Below are positions 17,402-26,500 of a stretch of 64,000 nt of DNA, one piece after another. Each line of letters starts with the position of its first letter. Position 1 is the stretch's first letter. The notes under the pieces are model-generated. The model was given only the letters and a program-made list of their open reading frames with translations. It ran no database searches and was not told where the DNA came from. Location of the stretch: NCBI GenBank assembly GCA_964584785.1, contig CAZPBY010000019.1, forward strand, positions 1 to 64,000, given 5' to 3'. Origin of the DNA: JAHFTY01 sp964584785. GTDB taxonomy: Bacteria > Acidobacteriota > Terriglobia > 20CM-2-55-15. The translations under genes were made by a program, and so were the position numbers.

Positions 17402-18760
17402 ATGAAAAACGCCATAAACTTCGCCGTTCTCGCTGGCTTAATTTGCACCGCCGGTTTTTCCCGGCAGCCTGCACCCGGAAAGGCACTCGATCGCAAGGCG
17501 CTTGCAGCGCAAGTGCGCGCGGAGTTCACTCACGCCTGGGAGGGTTACAAGAAGTACGCAGCCGGACATGACGAGCTGCTTCCGGTCAGCCATGCGTCAC
17601 GGGATTGGAACAAGGATCAGCCGCTCTACATGACTCCGGTCGACTCGCTAGACACCATGATCATTATGGGCATGAAGGATGAAGCCGCAAAAACGCGGTC
17701 ACTGATCGTCGACAAGCTGTCTTTCGACAAAGACATTCAGGTGAAGAATTTCGAAATCACGATTCGCATTCTTGGCGGCCTGCTCTCGTCATACGAAATG
17801 ACGAGGGATGCACGACTGCTGAAGATGGCTGAGGATCTCGGCAATCGTCTCATGCCGGTCTTCAATTCGGAGACCGGTATGCCGTACATGTTCGTCAATC
17901 TCAAATCGGGGCTGGTGAGCGGCGCGGAAACAAATCCGGCCGAGATCGGCACGCTGATCCTCGAGTTCGGAACTCTGTCGAAGTTGACGAAGAATCCCCT
18001 CTATTTCGACAAGGCGAAGAAGGCTGTCGTCGAATTGTACAAACGCCGCGATCCGAAAACGGGACTCGTGGGACAAGGCATCAACGTGGAGACGGGCGAC
18101 TGGACGAACAAGTCGAGTCACATCGGCGGCGCGATCGATTCGTATTACGAGTACCTCGCAAAGTGCGAACGCTTGTTCGCCGATAAAGAATGCGGTGCGA
18201 TGGCGCGCGACAGCTTGCGCGCCGTGAATCAGTATCTCGCTGATGACGGGCCGTCAGGTCTGTGGTACGGCGTTGCGGATATGACGACCGGTCAGAGGAC
18301 CCGAACCGCTTTCGGCTCGCTGCAGGCCTTTCTGCCCGCGGTTTTCGCTTTCGCCGGCGACCTGGATCGCGCCCGGCGGCTCCAGGAATCCGCGTTCAGG
18401 ATGTGGACGCTGAACGGCATCGAACCCGAAGGCCTCGATTACAAAGAAATGCGCGTGACCAGTCCGGGATATCAATTGAGACCGGAGATCGTCGAGTCGG
18501 CGTACTACCTTTACCATTACACCAAAGACCCGAAGTATCTCGAGATGGGCCGAACATTCCTGAACGATCTCGTTCGGTACTGCCGCACCGATGCGGGTTA
18601 CACCGTTCTTCGAAACGTCACCACCAAGGAAAAAGGCGACCTCATGCACAGCTTCTTCCTCGCGGAAACTCTAAAGTATCTCTACCTGCTCTTCGAGCCC
18701 GCCGCTCTCGACTTCGACAAGGTGATCTTCAACACCGAAGCGCACCCGTTCTTTCGGTGA
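17402..18760 (+). CDS. Secreted glycoside hydrolase family 47 (class I alpha-mannosidase-like)
   Basis: 452 residues with a signal peptide (AINFAVLAGLICTAGFS). The chain shows the full set of GH47 (alpha/alpha)7-barrel marks: 'TPVDSLDTMIIMGM', 'FEITIRILGGLLSSYEMT', 'LRPEIVESAYYLYHYTKD', 'HSFFLAETLKYLYLLFEP' and the C-terminal 'FNTEAHPFF', whose Thr helps bind the catalytic calcium in known members. These enzymes trim alpha-1,2-mannose with inversion. The family is best known from the eukaryotic ER and Golgi; bacterial members are uncommon. It is divergent from the sugar ABC operon, which may import the released sugar. Confidence 0.88.
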   Translation: MKNAINFAVLAGLICTAGFSRQPAPGKALDRKALAAQVRAEFTHAWEGYKKYAAGHDELLPVSHASRDWNKDQPLYMTPVDSLDTMIIMGMKDEAAKTRSLIVDKLSFDKDIQVKNFEITIRILGGLLSSYEMTRDARLLKMAEDLGNRLMPVFNSETGMPYMFVNLKSGLVSGAETNPAEIGTLILEFGTLSKLTKNPLYFDKAKKAVVELYKRRDPKTGLVGQGINVETGDWTNKSSHIGGAIDSYYEYLAKCERLFADKECGAMARDSLRAVNQYLADDGPSGLWYGVADMTTGQRTRTAFGSLQAFLPAVFAFAGDLDRARRLQESAFRMWTLNGIEPEGLDYKEMRVTSPGYQLRPEIVESAYYLYHYTKDPKYLEMGRTFLNDLVRYCRTDAGYTVLRNVTTKEKGDLMHSFFLAETLKYLYLLFEPAALDFDKVIFNTEAHPFFR

Positions 18761-18810
18761 GTCACCGATCCGAACGTTTAGAATGGGGAAGGAATACGGT
18801 TATTTGCGTT

Positions 18811-18870
18811 TGACGTTGGACATCCCGACGTTTGACTGTTGACGTTTTCGGGCGCAGCAGCTTCTGAATA
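18811..18870. repeat. Single arm of intergenic repeat family D
   Basis: GACGTTGGACATCCCGACG and the following 40 nt align with one arm and the centre of the hairpin at 12342-12434 (shared ATCCCGACrTT, GACrTTTT and a GCAGC block followed by GAATA). The second arm is missing, so this is a truncated or diverged copy. Confidence 0.55.
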
Positions 18871-18931
18871 GTTCACGAATAGGTCGCAACAATTCTCTTC
18901 CGTCCCGAATTTCCACTCCCGCTATTAGTTA

Positions 18932-18973
18932 TTGACGGCCCGCCGTGAGCGGCTTATTTTATGAGCATGCTCA
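18932..18973 (+). promoter_or_regulatory. Promoter and palindromic operator of the TetR gene
   Basis: TTGACG (18932-18937), a 17-nt spacer and TATTTT (18955-18960) form a sigma-70-like promoter. A perfect 12-bp palindrome TGAGCATGCTCA (18962-18973) lies right after the -10 box, near the expected transcription start and 22 nt before the TetR ATG. It is well placed for autorepression. Confidence 0.6.
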
Positions 18974-18995
18974 CATTCCGTGAAGCCGCGCAACC

Positions 18996-19694
18996 ATGAG
19001 GATCACGGCTGAAGCGAAAGCTGAAACGCGGCAGCGGATCGTCGAGGCGGCGGCCGAACTCTTCGCGAGTCAAGGCTGGAACAACGCCACGACGCGCGGC
19101 ATCGCTTCCGAAGCCGGGATAGCGGCCGGCACGCTCTTCAATTACTTCGACTCCAAGGAAGCCATCGTCGCAGACATCCTTTCGGAAGCGCTGGCGGCCG
19201 CGCGCCAGACGGTGCGCCGCCGTCGGACCGAATACGCGTCGCTCGGGGAAGAGCTGTTCGACCTCATTTGGACCGAACTGAAAAGCCTGCGAAAGTTCAG
19301 GACGTTCCTTCCGTCGGCTGCCGAAACAGTCTTTAACCCGATACGGCATGCAGCGTCCGGCAGCCCAGGCGAATCGATCCGCATCCATCATCTGGAAACG
19401 GTCGAGCAGATCATTGCGAGTCACGAGGGGCAGAGTTCCCTTTCACCCATCGCTCTGCAGCTCTACTGGACACTTTATATCGGTGTATTCGCGTATTGGG
19501 CGTCCGACGATTCATCCGGGCAGGAAGATACGCTCTCGCTACTCGATCAATCACTCAAGTTATTCGTCGCGTCATTGAACCAACCAAGGGGAGGAAATCG
19601 TGGCTACAAACCTGAACGACCTCGTGGCAGCTCTGCCGCTGGACAACGGCAGCGAATGAAACGAGGCGGGTCTTTCCGAAAAACGACTTCGTGA
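18996..19694 (+). CDS. TetR/AcrR-family transcriptional regulator
   Basis: 232 residues. The N-terminal helix-turn-helix is canonical: 'RQRIVEAAAELFASQGWNNATTRGIASEAGIAAGTLFNYFDSKEAIV' covers residues 9-55. The C-terminal ligand domain is helical. The last 40 or so residues (from 'NQPRGGNRG') are Arg/Gly-rich, unlike a TetR tail, and lie over the beginning of the decayed downstream kinase gene (which starts at 19600 with its own ribosome-binding site). The original stop may have been lost. TetR genes next to ABC1-type kinase genes are a recurring arrangement that I recall from related genomes; here the partner is broken. Confidence 0.85.
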   Translation: MRITAEAKAETRQRIVEAAAELFASQGWNNATTRGIASEAGIAAGTLFNYFDSKEAIVADILSEALAAARQTVRRRRTEYASLGEELFDLIWTELKSLRKFRTFLPSAAETVFNPIRHAASGSPGESIRIHHLETVEQIIASHEGQSSLSPIALQLYWTLYIGVFAYWASDDSSGQEDTLSLLDQSLKLFVASLNQPRGGNRGYKPERPRGSSAAGQRQRMKRGGSFRKTTS

Positions 19695-20020
19695 GATCTT
19701 CGCCGATCTCGCCAAACGGCCCGTGCCTCTGCATTCCCTGCCCCGGTTGTGGACCCTCAGCGAGTTGTCCGTCCAGATCGCTCGAGCCGGTTATAAGGAA
19801 AGGCCCTTTCGATTTTGGCGACGAAGAGTTTTTCAAGCGTGGAATTGAATGCGTTACCGACGCCCTGCGCAACCGGTGCATGCAGGCTCATCCGATGTAC
19901 GTCTACGCTCAGCGCAGCGTCCTCGGATTGAGGGCCGTGCTGTTACGGTTGCGGGCAAGAGTCGACGTCGCCGCTCTCCACGATGAGGAAAACGCACTGT
20001 GGCCGGTCCGGGGATTCTGA
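19600..20020 (+). pseudogene. Decayed ABC1/AarF (UbiB-like) atypical kinase gene
   Basis: From a GTG at 19600 (GGGGAGG upstream) the translation resembles the N-terminus of ABC1-family kinases: 'GLSEKRLREIFADLAKRP' and 'SLPRLWTLSELSVQIARA'. It already contains a TGA at 19657-19659. Near 19800 the match jumps, with a frame change, to sequence like the family's C-terminus: 'FGDEEFFKRGIECVTDALRN', then 'PMYVYAQRSVLGLRAVLLRL'. The whole catalytic core (about 300 residues in intact members) is missing. So the gene has a large internal deletion plus a frameshift and a stop, and cannot make a kinase. The family match is from memory of the sequence pattern. Confidence 0.65.
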
Positions 20021-20029
20021 GTTTATGAG

Positions 20030-20431
20030 TCACTTCCTTGCGTCCCGCGAGCGAACGCCGTTATAAGCGAGGATGCGTCCATCGGCTGTGAGCACGGTCA
20101 AGTCATGGCATCTGGCGGCGGCGACAAGTACGCGGTCGGCGGGATCTTTATGAAAGGATCCCGGGAGGGCGTAAGCGTCCACCGCAACCTGGTGCGAAAC
20201 TCCCAGCGTTTTTGCCTGCAGTGCGCTTACTGCGCGCTCGACCCACTCTTGGACCGCCATCGACATGGTGATGTCGCCCGAAGCAGCGAGGCGGGCCAAC
20301 TCCAGAGTTGAAATCGTGCAGATATGATTTTCATGCTGGGGAGAAACAAGCAATCGCCTTGTCTGCGGCCCGATCCGTTCCGGATCTTCCTGCGACCAGA
20401 TCCAGACGTGCGTATCGAGCAAGAATCTCAC
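20030..20431 (-). CDS. PIN-domain toxin (VapC-like ribonuclease)
   Basis: 133 residues from the GTG at 20431, which overlaps the TGA of the antitoxin gene; an ATG 15 nt further upstream (20446) is an alternative. The PIN fold is clear: 'RFLLDTHVWIWSQ' holds the first catalytic Asp, 'STLELARLA' the conserved Glu, 'DPADRVLVAAARCHDLTVLTADGRI' the second and third acidic positions. VapC-type proteins cut RNA, often tRNA, and are held inactive by the partner antitoxin. The downstream neighbour is convergent with the decayed kinase gene. Confidence 0.88.
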   Translation of the reverse strand: MRFLLDTHVWIWSQEDPERIGPQTRRLLVSPQHENHICTISTLELARLAASGDITMSMAVQEWVERAVSALQAKTLGVSHQVAVDAYALPGSFHKDPADRVLVAAARCHDLTVLTADGRILAYNGVRSRDARK

Positions 20432-20661
20432 TTGAGCATTTCCCAATCCCTGGTGGTGTCCATCCGGATCAGATCGCGTCGCGCGCGTATGTTGCCTTTG
20501 AGCAGTCCAAGCCGTTTACGCGGCGTTTCCTCGGTAAAAGGTTCAACGCGCGCCATCGGCCTGCCTCGCAGCGTAACCACGACAGGCTCCTTCGATCGTT
20601 CCACTTCCTTGAGCACGGCGATGCATCTCGCTTTGAATTCTGAAACCAGCATCGTCTTCAT
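20428..20661 (-). CDS. Type II antitoxin, Phd/YefM family
   Basis: 77 residues. The N-terminal DNA-binding domain is typical: 'MLVSEFKARCIAVLKEVERSKEPVVVTLRGRPMARV'. The C-terminal tail ('RDLIRMDTTRDWEMLK') would wrap the PIN toxin. The gene precedes and overlaps the toxin gene by 4 nt (or 19 nt with the longer toxin start), the standard arrangement for autoregulated toxin-antitoxin operons. Confidence 0.88.
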   Translation of the reverse strand: MKTMLVSEFKARCIAVLKEVERSKEPVVVTLRGRPMARVEPFTEETPRKRLGLLKGNIRARRDLIRMDTTRDWEMLK

Positions 20662-21054
20662 ATCCGGATGGTAACTTGGTCAAGAAACCAGGTCAAGTCC
20701 AGGCAAGGATATGACAAGACGAGGATCGAAGGACGCCCTTCAGCATAAGCGCGGTCACCCGAAGCCTTGTCAATGAATCGTGACCTTTCGGCACAACTGA
20801 CCAATGCAGTTCGAGGCTACTTTTTCACGACGTGAAAGCACCGGACGAAAGTGAGAGCCGCTCTCGATCGAGGCGGCGGGAGGTCGATCCGTCAATTTCC
20901 TGTCGAAGCTGGTTCTATGTGGTCGAGCACAAACAGTTCGACTGGTGTCACCTCATGTTTCGAAAACGTCAAACGGAGACACTACCCCGCATGTCCGAAG
21001 AGTAGTGTTCAACGCCGGACACGAATATACTGTCTCGCAAATCGAGGTGAATCT
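20662..21054. other. Intergenic region between divergent genes, no gene seen
   Basis: About 390 nt between the antitoxin start and the sorbosone-dehydrogenase-like start. The frame of the latter is open back to 20851, but that stretch has no signal peptide and no family resemblance. Near the antitoxin there are repeated GGTCAAG words (20676-20697) that could be an operator. No RNA gene was recognised. Confidence 0.5.
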
Positions 21055-22278
21055 ATGTCCGCTCGCGCGTCTGTTGTACTTTTGCTGCTGCTTTTGCAAC
21101 AACTGCCTGCGCCTTTTCACACGCCATGGTTTCGAAAGAACATCCGAGTCGTGACGATGCCCGACGGGCAGCAGCTGAAGGTACCGCCGGGATTCAGCGT
21201 CAATGTTTTCGCGGACAATATGCAGTCGCCTCGCATCATGCTGCTTACTCCGAACGGCGATGTGCTGGTGGCCCAAAGCGCCTTTCAAAAGATCACCGTG
21301 TTGCGCGACGCGGACAAGGATGGAGTTGCGGAAACTCGCGTGACCTTTGCCGAAGGATTGACGCGGCCGTTCGGGCTGGCGCTTTGGAAGGACTATCTAT
21401 ACGTCGGCAATAACGACGCCGTTGTACGGTTTACGTATAAGCCTGGACAAACCACGGTCAGCGGCGGACCGGAGAAGATCGTCGATCTGCCGCCGAGCGA
21501 CGGCGCTTACGATCAGGACACCGCCGACCGGCTGCACATCGACCTCAACCAGACGCGCGGCTACAACCATTGGACGCGGAATGTGATCTTCAATCCTGCG
21601 GGTACCAAGATGTACGTCGCCGTCGGCTCGCGCACCAATTCCACACCGGAAGTGGACTCCAGGCGGGCCGCGATCGATGAATACAATCCAGACGGTACCG
21701 GACACCGGGTTTTCGCGAGCGGACTGCGCAATCCTGTCGGTTTGGCATTCTTCCCGGGAACCGATACCTTGTGGACCGCCGTTAACGAGCGCGATCAGCT
21801 CGGCGACGACGTTCCTCCCGAGTACATCACGTCCGTGAAGAGCGGCGCTTTCTATGGCTGGCCGTTCTCATACATCGGTCAGAACGTCGATCCGACCGTG
21901 AAGCCCCCGCGGCTGGACCTCGTTTCAAAGGCGATTGTTCCGGACGTGCTGCTTCCCGCGCATTCGGCTCCGCTGGGTTTGATGTTCTACACCGGAACGC
22001 AGTTTCCCGCCGACTACCGCAACAGCGCGTTCGTCGCGTTGCATGGATCCATCAATCGGTCGAAGCTCTCCGGCTATAGCGTGATGCGCGTTCCGTTCCG
22101 CAACGGAAAGCCGGGCACTCCCGAAGAATTTCTCTCCGGATTCGTGGCGCGCGACGATGGAGAGAACAAGGAAGCGTGGGGCCGCCCCGTCGGACTCTTG
22201 CAGTTGCCCGACGGTTCCATTCTTTTGTCCGACGATGGCGGCATGAAGATCTGGCGAATCAGTTACACGAAGAAGTGA
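21055..22278 (+). CDS. Secreted PQQ-type beta-propeller, L-sorbosone dehydrogenase-like
   Basis: 407 residues from the ATG at 21055 with GAGGTG upstream. A signal peptide (SVVLLLLLLQQLPAP) leads into a six-bladed propeller of the soluble glucose/sorbosone dehydrogenase class: 'LKVPPGFSVNVFADNMQSPR', 'VLRDADKDGVAETRVTFAEGL', 'HWTRNVIFNPAGTKMYVAVGS', 'FASGLRNPVGLAFFPGTDTLW', 'VNERDQLGDDVPPEYITSV', 'GFYGWPFSY'-like motif at residues 264-272, ending 'LLSDDGGMKIWRISY'. Such proteins are annotated as membrane-associated sugar dehydrogenases, though PQQ use is not proven for this subgroup. No PQQ synthesis genes are nearby. Confidence 0.85.
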   Translation: MSARASVVLLLLLLQQLPAPFHTPWFRKNIRVVTMPDGQQLKVPPGFSVNVFADNMQSPRIMLLTPNGDVLVAQSAFQKITVLRDADKDGVAETRVTFAEGLTRPFGLALWKDYLYVGNNDAVVRFTYKPGQTTVSGGPEKIVDLPPSDGAYDQDTADRLHIDLNQTRGYNHWTRNVIFNPAGTKMYVAVGSRTNSTPEVDSRRAAIDEYNPDGTGHRVFASGLRNPVGLAFFPGTDTLWTAVNERDQLGDDVPPEYITSVKSGAFYGWPFSYIGQNVDPTVKPPRLDLVSKAIVPDVLLPAHSAPLGLMFYTGTQFPADYRNSAFVALHGSINRSKLSGYSVMRVPFRNGKPGTPEEFLSGFVARDDGENKEAWGRPVGLLQLPDGSILLSDDGGMKIWRISYTKK

Positions 22279-22295
22279 GTCGGGTGAATCGACTG

Positions 22296-22817
22296 TTACT
22301 TCTTCGCAGGCGTTGATGGTGGCGGGGCTGCCGGCAGATCCGAATTGAACGTATCCACAGCGGCCTTCCACGAGCCGTCCGACTGCTTCTTCCAAATGGT
22401 GACGTACTTCCCCTGGTCCTTTGCGGGGTTGCCCTTGGGATCATTCATCGTCATCTCATAGGTTCCGAGCGAGTAACCGATTTCGCCGGACTTCGCGGCG
22501 CCCGCATCCGTTGCTTTCCATGCCAACGAAAAACCAGGCATCGCAAACATCGGGCCCAGCGCGGCGCGTGCGGCGTCTTTACCTCTCGACACTGGCATAT
22601 TCGGAGGTAGAACGATCGCATCATCGGAGTAGTACGCAACCATCGCATCAAGTTGCTTAGTCCCGGCGGCCTTCGACCAGTCGCTGTCGGCGGATCGGAT
22701 CTGAGCCGTCGCAGCGGCGCTGTTATCTGCGGGCGCAGGAGGCGGGGGCGGTGTCTGATTACATGCAGCCACCACGACAAAACAGCAAACAAAAACAAAT
22801 CGCGGACAAAGTGTCAT
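22296..22817 (-). CDS. Lipoprotein with NTF2-like (DUF4440/SnoaL) domain
   Basis: About 173 residues from the ATG at 22817, which has AAGGAG eight bases upstream. The N-terminus is a lipoprotein signal (FVCCFVVVAAC) followed by a Pro-rich linker. The domain shows the DUF4440 pattern: 'IRSADSDWSKAAGTKQLDAMVAYYSDDAIVLPPN', 'GKDAARAAL', 'YEMTMNDPKG', 'GKYVTIWKKQSDGSWKAAVDTFNSD'. It probably binds a small molecule in the periplasm. It is convergent with the propeller gene (17 nt apart) and divergent from the ECF sigma operon. Confidence 0.85.
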   Translation of the reverse strand: MTLCPRFVFVCCFVVVAACNQTPPPPPAPADNSAAATAQIRSADSDWSKAAGTKQLDAMVAYYSDDAIVLPPNMPVSRGKDAARAALGPMFAMPGFSLAWKATDAGAAKSGEIGYSLGTYEMTMNDPKGNPAKDQGKYVTIWKKQSDGSWKAAVDTFNSDLPAAPPPSTPAKK

Positions 22818-23000
22818 GATAAACACTCCTTATCTCCTGGATGAAGATTGGTTAGTGTTGCGTCATCGGTGTGCCGGTGTCAACCCAACACGATTCACAC
22901 AGAAACGGTGCCTAAAGCTGGTTTCGAGCGTCAAAGCTGTGCTAAGGTGTCCGAGCTTATCCGCCGTACTTACCAGACAATTTGGCGCGACCGCAATGCA

Positions 23001-23576
23001 ATGCACGAGCCGGACCAACTTACCCAACTACTCGCGGCCTGGAGCGCGGGAGATACCAAAGCGCTGGACCAACTCGCACCACTGATCTATGGCGAGTTGC
23101 GCAAGCTGGCGCGGTACCACATGTCCCGTGAAGCTCCCGGACACACGCTTCAGCCGACGGCCCTCATCAACGAAGCATATTTGAAGCTGGCGGACATGCA
23201 CCATCCTGCATGGAAGGACCGGAAACACTTTTTTGCTGCAGCTTCGCAGATAATGCGCCACCTGCTGGTCGATTACGCGCGAAAAAAACGCTCTAGCAAG
23301 AGAGGACGCGAATCGATTCGGGTTCCATTCGACGAAGCCATCGCCGTTTCCACCGAAGTCTCGGTCGACATTACCGATCTGGATGAGGCGTTGACGCGCC
23401 TGGCCGCAGTGGACACCAGGAAGGCCCAGGTCATCGAGCTGTGGTTCTTCGGCGGCCTGACAGGTCAGGAAATCGCCGAAACGCTCGGAGTCGGAACATC
23501 GACCGTCCATCGCGATCTCGAATTCGGAAAGGTGTGGATCGCCCGAGAAATCCGGAGCATCAACGATGAACCCTGA
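23001..23576 (+). CDS. ECF-type RNA polymerase sigma factor (kinase-linked subgroup)
   Basis: 191 residues from the ATG at 23001. The protein has region 2 ('LAPLIYGELRKLARYHMSRE', then 'LQPTALINEAYLKLAD' and 'WKDRKHFFAAASQIMRHLLVDYARKKRSSKRG') and region 4 with its helix-turn-helix ('LWFFGGLTGQEIAETLGVGTSTVHRDLEFGKVWI'). This matches the subgroup that commonly precedes Ser/Thr kinases in Acidobacteriota and Planctomycetota. The stop overlaps the kinase start by 11 nt. No anti-sigma factor gene is adjacent, so control by the kinase through phosphorylation is a reasonable guess. Confidence 0.9.
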   Translation: MHEPDQLTQLLAAWSAGDTKALDQLAPLIYGELRKLARYHMSREAPGHTLQPTALINEAYLKLADMHHPAWKDRKHFFAAASQIMRHLLVDYARKKRSSKRGRESIRVPFDEAIAVSTEVSVDITDLDEALTRLAAVDTRKAQVIELWFFGGLTGQEIAETLGVGTSTVHRDLEFGKVWIAREIRSINDEP

Positions 23577-26500
23577 ATACCTGACGCAGATCGAAGAGGC
23601 TTACATCGAAGCCTCACGTCTGCCCCCGGACGCGCGTCAGGAATTCCTTTCCCGCACTTATCGCAATCGTCCAGACATTGTCGAGGAGGTTCTTTCCCTT
23701 CTTCGGCACCAGAACGACGCCGACAGGTTTGATCGATCGATCGTCGCAGCCGCTGCAGCCGAAATGTTGGAGGACGTCGACAACCTCATCGGATCCATTG
23801 TCGGCGGCAGGTACGTTATTCGACGTTGTATCGGGACCGGCGCTCAGGCTGAGGTATACCTTGCCGACCATGTTGCCTTGAAAACCACGTTTGCGCTCAA
23901 ACGTCCACTACCCGCTCTTCGCTACAATCCCGATTACCGGTCCCGCTTCCTCGAAGAAGCACGGCGCGCCGTCCTGCTCAAACACGACAACGTCGCACGC
24001 GTTCACGACGTCATCAACGAAGGGCCGGACATCTTCGTCGTCATGGAACACGTGGAAGGCGAAACGTTGCGGGCGCGCATGGTGAAAATGAAGCGTCCCT
24101 TCACGGTCCGTGAATTCCTGCCGATCGCGATTCAGTGCGCCTCGGCTCTCGCAGCGGCGCACGAAAAGCGGATCGTCCATCTCGACGTGAAGCCTGAAAA
24201 CATCATGCTGACGCCCAGCGGCCAGGTGAAGATCTGCGACTTCGGCGTCGCCCGCCGACTCTCCACAAATAACTCCAGCGACACGACAACCGAGGCGGAT
24301 TTTCACTGGACTTTCGCTGGAACGCCTGCCTATATGGCGCCCGAAGTCATCCTTAGCCATCACTTCGATGAGCGCGCCGATCTGTTTTCGTTGGGAACAG
24401 TGTTCTATGAAATGCTGGGTGGAGCGAATCCGTTCCAGACCGACACGCTCGCGTCGACAACGGCAAGGGTCGTTTCAGACACACCGCCACCTATCGACGT
24501 CCATCCGAGGTTAAGACGAATCATCACTCGACTACTCGCCAAGGATCCCAATTCCCGCTACGCATCGGCAGTGGATCTCATACAGGACCTCAAGACAATC
24601 CGCTCGTCAACCGATCGTCTTCAGAGTGTTCTCGGCAGTGTTCGTGAGTCGCTTGCGGATTCGCCGCTTCGTAGCGCCGCGATCGTCATTGTCCTGGTGC
24701 TGCTTGCGACATCGACAATATTGATCAACGCGCGCAACGGATCGAGATCCGGGACCAGCGCACCAGCCGTGATGAACACGCCAAAGCAAGTTTCAATGAT
24801 TATCGGGAACATCAAGAACCGGACCGGCGAATCCTTCTACGATTTCACCGTTGCCGACCTTTTGACAATCGCGATCGGGCAATCCTCGCACATCACTATC
24901 TATCCGTATGAGCGATTGTCGGACGCATTAGGGAAAATGCGCAGGGATCCATCATCTACAATCGACGAGTCCACGGCTCGAGAGTTGTGTGTACGGGAAA
25001 AGGCCGCTGCCTTCATTGTTGGAGATGTCTCTGCTTCGGTTCGTGGCATTGACCTCAATCTACGGTTAGGCAATGCGACACAAAACCAACCTCGCCAAAT
25101 CACAGCCTCATTCAAAACCAAAGAACAATTGTTCGCGTCGATAGAGCAAGTCGCGGCAGAGGTAAGACGTACAGTCGGCGAGACGACGCCTGAGATTCAG
25201 CAGAGCAAACCTCTGGCGTCGGTTACTACGAACCGGCCCGAAGCGCTCGCCCTCTTCTCACAGTCACAGGAGTTCGCCCGGCGAGGAGACACTGAAAAAG
25301 CCGCGGATCTGATTCGAGCAAGCCTCGACCTCGATCCCGAATTCCCAATGGCTCTGGTCCACCTGAGTTTGATTGAGGCCGGTCAGCGCGACAAGGCGAT
25401 GGAGACTCTGACGAAGGCGTATGCCTTGCGAGACAAACTTCCTCGACGAGAGTCCTATAACATCGCTGGAACTTACCACCTTTTCAGGTACGAATACGAA
25501 GACGCCATCGAGAATTTTCGCAAAGTGACGCTGATTTACCCCGACGACGTCTTTGCCTATGACTATCTAAGCCAGGTTTACGACCTTACTGGCCGGTTTG
25601 ACCTGGCGGTCGAGTACCTCCGCCGTCTTGTCACGTTGGAGCCGAACAATGTGGCCCGCCGGCGAATGTTGGCCGGAGAATGGGCTAACGCTCGTCGCGT
25701 AGATATCGCTGAAACACTACTAGCCACCCTGCCGGATCATCCGGCAGTGGATTGGCTTCGCGGGACGATTGCGATGGCCAAAGGTACACCGGATGATCTT
25801 CGGATCGCGCACGATGCTTTTCTTACACTATCGCGGTCCAACGATACCTATGCGAATCCCGGCAAGCTCTATCTGGCGCAAATCCTGTTTTACGAAGGCA
25901 AGTTCAGAGAAGCCGCAGTCAATCTTGAAAGTGACCTGGACGCATTCGCCGGCCAGCGAATTAACTATGACCTCGCCCGGCGGCTTTTCCTTTTTGAGAT
26001 CTACATGAGGCTTCGCGAAGTCCCGCGTGCCCGACAGCAAGCGGACGCTCTTGCAGATACGGTTGCCAAGCCGACACGGCTCAATCAGCTCCGACTGGCA
26101 GCCGTTCTCTATGCTCGACTGAAACAGACGAAAGAAGCCGGACGGCTCCTTATCACTCTGCGGCAGATGGCGGACACTCAACCGGGAAACTTCAGCCGGT
26201 CTATTGTGTATGAAGTCGACGGTGAGATTCATCGCGCCTCAGGGGACCTGGCCGCGGCGCGGGAGTTGCTTCAAACAGCGTACACGCTGAATCCGGATTC
26301 GCTGAACACATGGACGCTTGCTCAAGTGTGCACGCAATCCGGCGATGACCCCAAAGCCCTGGATCTGTATCAGGATCTGATTTCTCGAAAGACGGAGGTA
26401 CTCCGCTACACCCCCGCTTTATATTGGGTGCAGTCACACCTTGAAGCGGCCCGCGCCGCGCGACGGTTGAACAAAGTTGAAGCGGCAGCCGTTTTGTACG

